Below, piece by piece: positions 22,099-34,637 of a DNA stretch of 64,000 nt. The position numbers and the translations under genes are program-made. The notes beneath the pieces are model-generated. The model saw nothing but the letters and a program-made list of their open reading frames with translations, did not search any database and had not been told where the DNA came from. The DNA comes from Leucaena leucocephala (lineage: Eukaryota > Streptophyta > Magnoliopsida > Fabales > Fabaceae). Positions within the stretch are counted from its first letter, which is position 1; every line of letters starts with the position of its first letter. Location: positions 12,625,001-12,689,000 of the forward strand of contig CM073535.1 of assembly GCA_037074615.1 (NCBI GenBank), read 5' to 3'.

Positions 22099-25000
22099 TG
22101 TCATATCCTAATTTTTTCCTATCTGTATAATACTGATAGAGGAAAGAGGTTTGGAAAGGATTATGATGATTATCAAAAGAAATAATAGAGGTTAAATGGG
22201 TCTTGAAGGAAGAAAAGGACTTAAACGAAAATTAGAAAAGTTTAAAGGCCAAAAGTTAAAGTAGAAACAAAAGTTGGGCCAAAAGTGGTAATTTTTAAAA
22301 GTTAAAAGACTTAAATGTAATTAAGTAAAAAGTTCAATGGTAAAATTGTAATTATAGAAAGATCAGCCCGAAAAGGGTTAAAACTACCCAAAAGTATTTC
22401 AGTCCCATATTCTATCAGTAAATAGAGGAAGTTACACTAGTTAATCTGGCATGATACAAAAATTTTATTAGGGCTCTAGACAGTAGATATTTATCTGATA
22501 GTCTGAAACTTATCTAAAATTTTATCTAATTTCATGAACTTCATATATAAGTGGGAGAGTTATAGGAAAGTGTGCCCTATAGTGTCAGATGTCATAGATC
22601 TGACAGGACCCAGAAGAAGTTCTATATAAAAAATTATTCACATATTAGTGAATTTTGACAGGAGTTTAATAACACCCATGATTCGATAATGGAACTTATC
22701 GATATGTAAGCCTGGATAGAATGAGATCAGATGACCTCATATATAGGCCCATGATAACACCAAGGAGGTCCCAAAACTCAGGGTACCAGTTTATCAGTAG
22801 AAGGGGCCAGTGTTCAGAAAAAGTGTAAAATTATGAAAATACCCATGAATGCCCATATTGTACTAGAGATGGATGGAGGGCATTTTGGTTAACTGAGATA
22901 GGCTAAAAACGTGGGATATAGCCTAAGTATGATTATTTAGAGCCAGTATAGGCCTGCGGCAACACAAAGAAGGGTGAAAAGATGATTTTACCCTTAGGGT
23001 CAATATAGTGCAAGGAAGGACACCAAGGGTATTTTGGTCATTTTTCAAGGGATCTTTAATTAAGTATTGGCCCAGTACAAGTATGTTAATGGTATGAGAA
23101 TCCTAGATATTGATTTCTAGGACAGAATACATATCCTGATATATTATAAAAATTAGGAATAGAAAACAGTCCAATTTTTGGTGAAACTGCTCCGATCGGT
23201 ACCGGATTGGACTAAAATTTTTCCATAAGCTTCCTTAAATGAGAATTTCACCACATACCCCCATGTGGTGTCCTTTATGATGTCATAATTATTCTTTTTG
23301 GAAAAAGTTAAATTGAAGATTAAATGTGGGCCTTTAGATCAAATAGTGCACAAAGTAATTTTGACCATTGATTTTCCATGAAATTTTCTATAAATATCCC
23401 CTCAAATATGCATACAAAGCGTGAGCCATGGAACCTAGGGGAAACTCTTGCAAAATGGAAACTCAAGCCAAAACAAAGGAGATTCAAGGTACTAAAGTTC
23501 AAGCAAGCTAGAGATTAAAGGCAAGCAATCTATCCTAGCTTATTTTCCTTTGATTTGGGAGCTTGAACTTAGGGTTTTCATGAAAGAAAGTTGAGTTATA
23601 TTTAAGGTGTTTTGCTGCCCAAAAACCTTAGATGAAAGGGAAAGAAGAAATTAAAGTTAGAGACATATGATTGAAGCTTAAACAAGCTAGTTAAGTGATT
23701 GGTTATTGAATCAAGTTGATATTCTTGACTTTGCCATGGGTGAACCTGTTTGATCTGTGCTATTCATAAGGGAAGGAAATGGAATTTCAATGATTTAATC
23801 TTCCGTTGAATATATATGATGATTTTGTGTAGGATTAGAAAGGTTTTAAACCTTGGAAACATTGAAAATGCAAGATTGTAGTTTTTGAAATTCTTCACGG
23901 TTACTGTTCACTCACATGAATAGTGATTGGAATTTCATGATTTTGATTTTTCCAATGGGTTTAAAATGAAAAGTTGTGTGGGGTAAAGTGGAAAAACAAG
24001 TATGGGAAGCATTGGAATCAAAATGAGAATTTTTGAAAGAACTGTATGCATATGTACAGTTCTGTACAGCCGGCCATGAAGGAGCTGGAATTTTATTATT
24101 CTAAGCTCATAGATAGATTCAAAATATGAAATTGTGTAGGGTAAAGTCAAGACATCAATTAATTCAAAGGCTAAGTCCATTAGTTAAGATTAAGGAAAGT
24201 AAGTGAGCTTAATGTTCAAGAGGAAGTTATGTTAGTTAAAGTAAGTTTAATGCTCAAGGAAATTAGATGATGATGGTTGAATGGTTATGTGATGTTAGGG
24301 ATTTATTGATATGCTCCAAAAGAGGCAGCCACATATCCAAGAGAAGTGAGAAGAAAGAAGTAAGATAAAGTGAAAGAAATCAAGTATATCAGGTAGTAAA
24401 CTTATCCTAACCTGGTATGCATTGAATGTTATGCTTGAATGTGCTATGGCTTTGTTGAATTGTTATGCATATGTTCTTATGTATGAAGCTCTGTTGCTAT
24501 GATTACTTTGGCCAATTGTATTTCATATGTTACATGGAAGCATGCACAATACACAATGTTAACACTTTCACAAGCAAGCACAAGTATCTACATTAATATA
24601 TGCATTGTTTAGTAATGTCTGCTACTGAGATTTCCCCAAAAATCTCATTCCTTTTCATGTAAACCTAATCCCACAGGTTTGCGAATAATGAAAGAGGATG
24701 ATGAAGCATGAAGAAAATCTAGGGATTGGATGGTATATAGGTTATGTAAATTGGTAATGTTGATGTATGACCTATGTAAGTAGTGATGGTCATGATGTGA
24801 AGAAAAATAGTAAATGATGAGATAAATGCATGAAATTTTACAGACATGTATTTAACATGCCAAGCTTTTTTTGGCACCAAGAACGCCTTATTTGGATGTC
24901 TATACAAAGTGAATAAATTTTCCAAAATAAGGGACCAGAATCTGTTTCCAGAATTTTTGACCAAATGAACAGTAATCTTTGGCGGATAAACTCTATTAAT

Positions 25001-25261
25001 TGATGAGTCATTTGGTCTAGAAATTATTTTTACCTTAAATTTCAAGATGTTATCTTCATGTATCTTTTTAAACCACTTCATTTTGATTTTTCTACAATTA
25101 ATTATGATTTTTTGAAATTTGTTGCGTAATCTGGAATACCATATGAACAGTAACTCGAGAAAGTAAAATTCCATATTTGGCTAATGGACTTCCAAGGTCT
25201 TGTAAGTGGTTCCAAATGCTACTGAATGGTCCCTAAGATGTATAAAATTAAGGATGTTACA
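22099..25261 (+). mobile_element. 3' LTR of element B (Tekay-like, 3163 bp)
   Basis: It starts TGTCATATCC and ends GGATGTTACA. A TATA box (CTATAAATAT) is at 23389-23398. About 130 bp downstream the splice-donor-like GGTAAGCAATC of the sister LTRs appears here as GGCAAGCAATC (near 23520), a mutated form. It abuts the minus-strand gag fragment at 25262; the duplicated target would be TAATG, whose partner was not found. Confidence 0.8.
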
Positions 25262-25827
25262 TAATGCAACTCTCTTTGAATTAAATTCATCCTCTTTTCC
25301 ATTCGGTTTCCTAAAGTTGTTATTTCTACTAAGATCTCATTTGAATTACCCGAAGATGAGGGCATTCTCCTTGGATCCCCAGTCTGATGGTCTTCATTAG
25401 CCATCTTCTAGAAGAACTCCTAACTTGCTTCTAGAGTCTTATCTCTCAAAGAGCCCTTTGCTACTGCATTCAAGGACATCTGATTGTGAGGGAGTAGACC
25501 ATCAAAGAAAATGTCTACTATATCAGCCTTTGTCATGTTGTGATACAGACAACGAGCCAACAAATTGATAAATCATATCCAATATTTATGTAATGACTCT
25601 CCATTCTGTTGCAGAATGTTTGTAATCTCCTCCTTTATCCGAGTTGTCTTCGAGGCCAGGAAGAACTATTCTAGATATGTTGACTTCAACTGATCCCATG
25701 TAAGAGTGGAGAAATGAATTGGTAGATTGTATAACCACTACTTAGCCTTCCCATCCAAAGTGAAATTCAAACATCCTACTTTTACCACCTCAGAGTACGT
25801 ATTTGGAAGATATTTGATTAGCGAAAG
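25262..25827 (-). pseudogene. Athila-like gag fragment (C-terminal part), broken
   Basis: Minus-strand translation in one main frame gives a typical Ty3 gag region: FTLDGKAK, WLYNLP, TWDQLKSTYLE, an FFLASKTTRIKEEI block, and GLLPHNQMSLNAVAKGS. It contains at least three in-frame stops, at positions where the family normally has W or Q/R. It is cut on the left by element B's LTR and on the right by the LTR at 25828-29251. Likely part of the same element as the Athila-type LTR at 34921-36035. Gag forms the virus-like particle of the element; this copy cannot. Confidence 0.65.
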
Positions 25828-28800
25828 CATTACATTAGCCCAAAAATTAAAATTTTAAAAACTTACTTCTCAGGTACTGTTCACTTAGTAATTTCCAGAT
25901 TTACAGTCCAACTTTAAAAATTCATAACTAATTGTAGAAAACTCTTATAAAGGTGAAATAAATTTCTAATTGTAACTATTTCATAGATATTTAAGGGAAA
26001 ATATAAAAATGGACATTTACCTTTCTAATTGATACAGTTAAATCATTACTCTTTATTGTTCATATGGCAAATTCTGAAAATTTCATATTCTGCCTCTTAA
26101 CTTTGGAAATTCATTTATCTTTATATAAAAATCCAATTGAGGCATACTACCTATGAATTTAAATATCTAGATGTGTACTATATGATCATAAAATTTCATG
26201 GATTAATTCCTTCATTTGCTAGGTCAAATTGAAGTTACAACAAAACTGCTTTAGGACCTACGTTCTTACCATTTCAGTTTCCTTTCTTTCACTTTTATTT
26301 ATTGTTCCAGCATGCATAAACCATCTCTTTTGCCTTTCATGCATTCATATACATCATGTACATATGTCATAATTATTTCATACAATTTCATCACATACAT
26401 AGACACCTTACATGGCATTTACATACATGGATAATTTATAGCCTATGCTAGGATCCCAATTCACTTCCTTTCTTCCATTCTTTAGCTCTTCTCCATGCAT
26501 ACATTTTCCTTCATGCTTGACTTAATTGGTTAGTTATGGGAGGGTGAGATTTTAGGGAATCTCAATAGCAAATAGTACCACTTAAATATGCAAGATAGAT
26601 GCTAATGCATGATATGTAATTTCATTAAACTTTCTTTGATTAGTGACATGCCATCATGCTATATACTTTAGCATAAAAGTGCATGGCTATGGAAAACATG
26701 TTATTCATAATACATTCAACATCATCTATCATGTCACAACATTATTCAAATATCATATACATGCCAACACATAAGCATACCACATCAAGTACATAAAGAG
26801 GTAAGTCCACTACCTTGCACTTAAGCTTTCCTCTTGATCTTTGCACTTGCTCCCTAGCTTTCCAACCATGAAGTCTTTCGGTCAATCACTTCCCAACATC
26901 TTCTTGGATGTTTCAAGGTCCTAAGCACATTCATATTCATCACATAATTCATTAGGACAAAGAACTTCAACAATGTTCAAGACTATCCTTGATGAATTCT
27001 TAACTCTTTACTAACATAACTTTCTCTAGTCTTCACTAATCAACTTGGCCTTTGAACCAATTGACTTTACCCTACACAATTTCACCTTTTGAATCCATTT
27101 ATGAGATTAGAATCATGAAATTCTATCTCCTATGTACTGTTCTATACAGAATTACATAACACCCTCTTTTCTTTCAAAAATTCTCATTTTGATTTTAATG
27201 CTTTCCATACTTATTTCTCCACTTTATCCAACACAACTTTTCATTTTAAAACTATTGGAAGCATCAAAATCATGAAATTCTGATTACTGTTCATGCAAGT
27301 GAATAGTAATAGAGAAGAATATCAAAAATTACTACTTGGAATTCTAATACTTCCAAGGTTCAAAACCTATCCAATCCTACACAAGATCATCATATAAATT
27401 CAATGGAAGCATTAAATCATTGAAATTCCATTTCCTTCCATCATGAAAAGTGCAAACCAAAATGGTTAAACCATAGCAAAGTCAAGAATATCAACTTGAT
27501 TCAACAACCAATCACTTAACTAGCTTGTTTAAACTTCAATCACTTATCTCTAACTTTAATTTCTTCTTTTCCCTTTCATCTAAGATTTTTGGAAAGCACA
27601 ACACCTTAGAGAAAACTCAACTTTCCTCCATGAAAACCCTAAGTTAAAGCTCCCAAATCAAAGGAAAATAAGTTCGGATAGATTGCTTACCTTTAATCTC
27701 TAACTTGCTTGAACTTTATTACCTTGAATCTTCTTTGTCTTGGTTTAAGTTTTCATTTTGCAAGACTTTCCCCAAGGTTTCTTGTGTTCACGGTTTGCTT
27801 CAAATTTGAGGGGGTATTTATAGAAAAATCTCATGGAAAATCAATAGCCAAGATTAGTTTGTGTACTATTTGATCTAATGGCTCACATTTAATCTTAGAT
27901 TTTCCTTTTTCAAAAAGAGAATTATGACATCATCCATGACATCACCAAGGGACAACTCATAGGTCTAGGTGGAAAAATTCCAATGGGGGAAGCTTTTGAA
28001 AAAATTCCAGTCCAATACGATACCGGCTCACTCCGATTCCCTAAAAACCAAACTGTTTTATAAATCTAATTTTTCTGAGATTTCATAATATGCTTTCTGA
28101 ACTTAAATCTAGTATCTGGATTCTTCATACCATTGACATTCTTGTACTGGGTCAGTACTTAATTACTGATCCCTTGGGAAATGACTAAAATGCCCTTGGT
28201 TCACTATCTTGCACTATATTAACCCTAAGGGCATAATTGTCATTTCACACCTCTTTATACTGTATTAGGGTATATATTGGCTCTAACTAATCATATTTAT
28301 TCTAGCTTGCATGTTTTTGGCCTATCCATAATGACCAAAATACCCTCTATCCATCACTAGTACAATCTGGTCATCTAGGGGCATTTTCGTAATTTCACAC
28401 TTTTCTTAGGTTGCTCTGGATTCAGGCCCACTTAACTATCTCACCACCTTATTTGGCTTCTTGGGATGTCATTTGGGCCTTAGTATTTGTCAATTAGCTT
28501 TATGGCATAAATCCCAAGGAATCTCTCCCGACCGTATTTATCATGCATTTTATTCCAGTGTAAATTCCTGTAAGAATTCTACAGGATTCCTTTTTTGACT
28601 CTGTCAATTTTATAAATTATTATATTAATTATAAGAATTTAATATAAATTTTCATCTGATTTTGAGGTCTAAAAAATATTGTAATAATTCTTCCTAACTT
28701 CAGGAATTTATATCAATTAATCGAGACCTCAAATCAAAATTCTACATTGCGTTAAACTGATCAAAATAATTTTCTCTACTTACTGGTAAAATTTAGGACT

Positions 28801-29251
28801 AATATGATTCTGGGCATTTTTGGGCTTTTTTCGGCTCAACTTTCTCATAATTATATTTAGGTCCCTAAACTTTTGGTTAATTGCATTTAGGTCCCTACAC
28901 TTTTAGTTAATTGCATTCAGGTCCCTAAACTTTTGGTAATTACACCTTTTGGACAAACTTTTATTTTTACTTTCACTTTTGGCCTTCAAACTTTTCTAAT
29001 TTTCATTTAGGTCCTTAATCTTTTGAAAATTACACTTTAGGCCCTCAACTTTTCATAATTACACTTAATGGCCTAAAGTTTATTTCTACTTTCATTTTTC
29101 ATCATAGAACTTTTGAACTTTTCATTTTAGTCCCTCTCTTCCTTCAAGACTCATTTAACCTTTATTATTTCTTCTGGTCATCGTCATAATCCTTTCCAAA
29201 CTTCTTTCCACTATCAGTATTATACAGATAAGGAAAAATTAAGATATGACA
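25828..29251 (-). mobile_element. Solo LTR G (Tekay-like)
   Basis: On the minus strand it starts TGTCATATCTTAATTTTTCC at 29251 and shares its length with the B and C LTRs. The last ~100 bp of the LTR appear deleted, so the left boundary is approximate. Flanks are GAAAG (25823-25827) and GAAAT (29252-29256), a possible imperfect target duplication. A TATA box on the minus strand is at 27823-27814 and a splice-donor-like GGTAAGCAATC at about 27690. Three 30-bp repeats lie at 28856-28945. No internal region is attached. Confidence 0.7.
28856..28945 (-). repeat. Three 30-bp tandem repeats in LTR G
   Basis: On the plus strand the units TTTAGGTCCCTAAACTTTTG... start at 28856, 28886 and 28916. Diverged versions occur at the same LTR position in A (15700-15780) and F (61715-61810). 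Confidence 0.75.
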
Positions 29252-29553
29252 GAAATGGAAACACCTCCTTAAAACATCGTCTAATATAGTCAATGGAGGC
29301 TTCCTTGAAGAGTAGATCATATGCATGGTTTGTAAGCGCCAATATAGGCATTCTCCTGTAAAACCATGAAATTTAGGTAAGGCTGCAATCAAAGCTCCTT
29401 TAATTTCAAAATTGGCCTCTTCAGTGTAAAAGCCATATGGATCATAATTCACATGCAAATGATTTATTTCCTCATACTTCTATTATCTTCTACATTCATT
29501 GGCATTTCATTTTCTCCTTATCTATTATGCCCATTAGGATTAATCTCAGCCAT
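29252..29553 (-). pseudogene. Athila-like gag N-terminal fragment
   Basis: The minus-strand ATG at 29553 begins MAEINPNG. After one stop and a frameshift it continues with NYDPYGFYTEEANFEIKG and LPKFHGFTGE, resembling the N-terminus of Athila-type gag (the block normally reading NNFEIK...LPxFHG). It is cut by LTR G at 29251. Upstream on the minus strand (29554-29648) lies part of its 5' leader, cut by element C. Because the PBS and LTR of an Athila-like element occur at 34.9-36.0 kb in the same orientation, I place these in one element. Confidence 0.6.
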
Positions 29554-30449
29554 GTTAGAAATTTATAATAGAATCTCTAAATCGAGTTCAATTTCAGATT
29601 TAGGGACACTAGAGGGTGAACTAGATTTTGCTGATCTTGCCTCTTCGCCTGTAAGACTTCTATGTCTCTAACCTGAAGGACTTTTGTGTCCTTGGCCTCA
29701 CATTAATCTAGCAGTAATCCATAACTGAGTCAGCTATTTCCTTTTAGCTAACTGAGGAAGGGCTTGTTCTTTATGCCATTTATACTTTTAAGTTTTCCCT
29801 TATCCTCCTGGATTACTAACAGGCGAGAGAATATCTCCTATTACACCTCAACGTTCATGTGGATGAACTTAGCTAAGTATTCACCAAAGGGTTTCTCTTT
29901 CCTTTGCTCTAACCCTTAGCCTTACACTCACCTCTATCTAATTAAGAGGAATTCTTCTTTCAAACTTCTTCGAGAAAACTTCTCATTATTCTTTTATATA
30001 AAGACTAGCTGTACAAAGGCTTTCGTACTATATATCAACTCCTGATGATCATACGGAGGATCTACTTCTAAACCTCTTCTTAAACTGAAGTTCTATATCT
30101 CAATTCTTCGTACTATTTAACTTGCCTACACTGTGTACTAAACCTCTAATTGACAACCTACAGTGAGGTTAGCATCTTCACAGTCAATTAAGATTCATTC
30201 ATGTCTATACATCATAATCACATAAAAAAGGGAACATATTCACATACATGTTCAACAAATAATCATTTCATTATATCACACAAAACTTCATATTTAATGT
30301 CACCATAATATTTGTACATACATTGCATTTATGTCAATTACATATTCGGGGTACATTATAACTACTATACATCCGAGTAATTACTTTACTTTAAACTTTA
30401 CACATTTACATTACCTCTCATCTCCTTCTACATTCTTTTCTAGGAAATC

Positions 30450-31360
30450 ATAGACTGTACATACTTTTGTATACGGATGTGCCACTCCTGAATATTAGTT
30501 GGCAGATCATTTGCCAGATACTCGCTTAGGTCTATATGTCATGTAGGGGTATATGGTAGTACTTGACTTACTACCATCTCATGCCAATCTGCTAGAGCAT
30601 AAACTTGATTTAGGTTAAGACCCTCCACTTTGTATCTATTTATCATCATTGTTACGGCATTGAGGAACTGTAGGTAAACTAACTACTCTTGATTTATACT
30701 TCTATCCATTCCCTGACCTAAACTGAGTAATTCACTTTCCTCAGCTTTCTTGAGACTGATATAGTCAGCATTATCTATCTTTAACAAAGAAGGGTGGGGT
30801 TGACTAGAATCAGGAACATCACACTGATCCTTCTCTATAAGGTCACATATTCCTAGACTTTGAGAATGGACAGGAACTATCATAAACTCTGACTGGATGT
30901 CTAAATTAGGGGACTGTGATCTATTACTCATAACAACTCTATCCTCAAACTCTGGTAGAGGGGGAATAATATCTGGTCTACCCATAATCCAGTACCAGTA
31001 CTCAGCTTCCTCAGCCATAATTTGTCCTCTCATCGAAGGAATACAACTTACATTAGGGTTAAAGGGCACTCTAACAACCTCATACTATGTAGAGTCACTA
31101 GACTCAATATCATATGGTGCATACAAAGCTTCAGAATAAATCTCTACATCACCTCCAGACTGCAGGTTTGAGTCTACAAGAACATCTATGGGACCTTTTA
31201 CTGTAGACTTTCCTGACCAATCCCCTATACTTTCATCTGAACTCTCTTCATTGTCTTAGGGATGATCAAAGTCTGGATGTACATTATCCTCATATATCAC
31301 TACTGGCCGGGGGTCTCCCTTATTAACTAAAGCCTCTGACTTAACCTTATGAAATCCCAT
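30450..31360 (-). pseudogene. Gag-position ORF of element C, most complete copy of an unrecognised protein
   Basis: The minus-strand ATG at 31360 (MGFHKVKSEA) lies 128 nt from the primer site. The frame runs about 300 codons to near 30450 with roughly four stops. The longest open piece (31069-30683) contains EAEYWYWIMGRPDIIPPLPE, then DVPDSSQPHPSLLKIDNADY and QGMDRSINQE; the rest aligns with the B ORF (LVYLQFLNAV..., DWHEMVVSQVL). No zinc knuckle, protease, RT or integrase motif is visible. I do not know the family. It could be a highly diverged gag or an ORF specific to this non-autonomous lineage. Confidence 0.5.
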
Positions 31361-31487
31361 ATCTACTCCTGCAATATTTGCTTAATTAAGCAATGCTAAC
31401 TATCTCAATACATACCCTAATTTAACAAAGTACTTACTATTTTGAGTTAAGGTCTGGGAAATATCTTAAATCATGCCAGAAACTTCT

Positions 31488-31499
31488 GCTCTGATACCA
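31488..31499 (-). other. Primer binding site (initiator tRNA-Met type) of element C
   Basis: TGGTATCAGAGC on the minus strand, 3 bases after the LTR end. Confidence 0.85.
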
Positions 31500-31502
31500 A
31501 AA

Positions 31503-34500
31503 TATAACATCCTTACTTTTATACATCTTAGGGACCATATAGTAGCATTTAGAACCACTTACAAGACCTTGGAAGTCCATTAACTAAATCTGGAATTTTA
31601 CTCTTTCTCGGGTTAATGTTCATATGGTATTCCAGATTACGCAACGAACTTCAAAAAATCATAATTAATTATAAAAAAAATCAAAATGAAGTGGTTCAAA
31701 AGGCTACGTGAAGAAAATATCTTGAAATTTAAGATAAAAATAATTTTCAGACCAAATGATTATCCAATTAATATAGTTTATTAGTTAAAATTTACTGTTC
31801 ATTTGATCAAAAACTCTCGAAACAGATTCTAGTCCCTTACTTTGGAAATTTATTTCTCTTTGTACAGACATCGAATTAAGGTATTATTGGTGTCAAAAAT
31901 AAGCTTGGCATGTCAACTAAATGTCTGTAAAATTTCATATATTTATTCTATCATTTACTATTTTTCATTACATCATGACCATTACTACTTACATTGGTCA
32001 CACAACAACTTTACATATAACAAATAATCACATAACATATATACTATCCAATCCCTAATTCCTCTTCATGCTTCATCATTCTCTTTCATCATTTATAAAC
32101 CTGTGGGTGGGATTACATGGAAATGGATGAGATTTTTGGGAAAATCTCAGTAGCAAACAGTACTAAACATTGTATACATTAATGTAAATATTTGTGCTTG
32201 CTTGTGAATGTGTTAACATTGTGTAATGTGCATGCTTCCATGTTACATATGAAATACAATTGGCCAAAATAAACATATAAACAGAGCTTCATACATAAGC
32301 ACATATGCAATACAATTCAACCAAGCCATAGCACAATCAAGCATAACATTCAATGCGTACAAGTTTAGGATAAGTTTACTACCTCATATATTTGACTTTC
32401 TTTCACTTCATCTTGTTTCTTTCTTCTCTCATCTCTTGGACATGTGGCTGCCTCTTTTGGAGCATACCAACCAATTCCTAACATCACATAACCATTTATC
32501 CATTACCATCTAACTTCCTTGAGTATTAAACTTACTTTAACTAACATAACTTTCTCTTGATCATTAACCTCACTAACTTTCCTTAATCTCAACTAATGGA
32601 CTTGGCCTTTGAATCAATTGATGTCTTGACTTTATCCTACACAATTTCATCTTTTGAATCCATTTATGAGCTTAGAATAATGAAATTCTAGATCCTTCAT
32701 GGCCTGCTGTACAGAATTGAACATATGCATACAATTCTTTCAAAAATTCTTATTTTGATTCTAATGCTTCCGACACTTGTTTCTCCACTTTACCCCATAC
32801 AACTTTTCATTTTAAAACCATTGGAAGCATCAAAATCATGAAATTTCAATCATTGTTCATGTGAGTGAACAGTAACCATTAAGATTTTTAAAAACTACAA
32901 TCTTGAGATATTAATGTTTCTAAGGTTCAAAACCTTTTCAATCTTACACAAAATCATCATATAAATTCAATGGAAGCATTAAATCATTGAAATTACATTT
33001 CCTTGCCTCATGAACAGTGTATACTGAATAGTTTCAACCATGGCAAAGTCAAGAATATCAATTTGATTCAACAACCAATCACTTAACTAGCTTGTTTAAG
33101 CTCCAATCATATGTTTCTAACTTTAGTTTCTTCTTTCCCCTTTCATTTAAGGTCTTTGGGAAGCACCACCTCTTAGAGAAAACTTAACTTTTTTCCCCAT
33201 GAAAACCCTAAGTTCAAGCTCCCAAATCAAAGGAAAATAAGCTAGGAGAGATTGCTTACCTTTAATCTCTAGCTTACTTGAACTTTGGTACCTTGAATCT
33301 TATTTGTCTTGGCTTGAGTTTTCATTTTGCAAGAGTTTCCCCTAAGGTTCCATGGCTCACGGTTTTGATGCAGAATTGAGGGGGTATTTATAGAAAAATC
33401 TTGGTGGAAATCAATGGCCAAGATTAGTTTGTACACTATTTGATCTAATGGCCAACATTTAATCTTAGATTTAACTTTTTCAGAAAGCTAATTGTGACAT
33501 CATCCATGACATCACAAGGGACAACTCAATGGGACACCTTATGGGGTAGGTGGCACAATTCTAATGGGGCAAGAATGTTCTGGAAAAATTTCAGTCCAAT
33601 CTGGTACCGACTCGGTCCAACTCCTTAAAACTCAGACTGTTTTATAAATCTAATTGTTCTGAGATTCCATAATATACTTTCTGACCTTAAATCTAGTATC
33701 TGGATTCTTCCTACCATTGACATACCTGTACTGGACCACAACTTAATTATAGATCCGTTGGGAAATGACTGGAATGCCCTTAGTTCACTGTCTTGCACTA
33801 TATTAACCTTAAGGACATAATTGTCATTTCACACCTCTTTATACTGCCTCAGGGTGTATACTGGCTCTAACTAATCATCTTTATACTATCTTGGATGTTT
33901 TTGGCCTGTCTATAATGACCAAAATGCCCTCCATCTATCTCTGGTACAATATGGCCATCCAGGGGTATTTTCATAATTTCACACTTTTCCTGGACTGCTA
34001 TGGACTTTGGCCCACTTAACTGTCCAGTCATCACATTAGGAATACTATGGTACCATTTGGGCCTTGGTTTGGGCTCATTGCCTTTATGCCCTTTATGGCA
34101 TAAATTCCAAGGCACCTCTCCCGATCCTATTTATCAGGTATTCTATTTTACTGTAAAATCTCGTAAGAATTCTACAGGATTCCTTTTATGACTCTGTCAG
34201 TTTTATAAATTCATATATTAAATATAAGAATTTATGATAAGATTTCACTGATTCTGAGATCTGAAAAATACTGCAATAATTCCTTCTGACTTCAGGAATT
34301 TATATCAATTAATCGAGACCTCAAATCGAAATTCTGTGACTCCTTAAACTGACCGGAATCGCTTTGTTTATCTACTAGTAAAATTTAAGTCTAATATGAT
34401 TCCGGGCATTTTTTAGCCTTTTTTGGTCCCTAAACTTTTAGAAATTACCACTTTTGGCCCAACTTTTGTATCTACTTTAACTTTTGGCCTTTAAACTTTT

Positions 34501-34637
34501 CTAATTTTCATTTAGGTCCCTTTCTTCCTTCAAGAGTCATTTAACCTCTCTTATTTCTTCTGATTATTGTCATAATCCTTTCTAAATATCTTTCCTCTAT
34601 CAGTATTATACAGATAGGAAACAATTAGAATATGACA
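31503..34637 (-). mobile_element. 5' LTR of element C (Tekay-like, 3135 bp)
   Basis: On the minus strand it starts TGTCATATTC at 34637 and ends GGATGTTATA at 31503. The TATA box (minus) is at 33393-33384, and a splice-donor-like GGTAAGCAATC has its GT at 33259-33258. It interrupts the leader of the Athila-like element; the flank is GGTCA at 34638. Confidence 0.8.

Larger units (their letters stand above)
29649..31502 (-). mobile_element. Internal region of pol-less retrotransposon C (5' part)
   Basis: The minus-strand copy of the A/B internal region runs from the primer site at 31488-31499 to a break at 29649 matching position 17460 in B. It holds the gag-position ORF and about 800 bp of non-coding DNA. 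The rest of the element and its 3' LTR are missing. Confidence 0.65.

Noticed and set aside
24719..25174. 151-codon minus-strand frame in the LTR of element B
   Set aside because: Lies wholly in LTR sequence, not kept open in sister LTRs.
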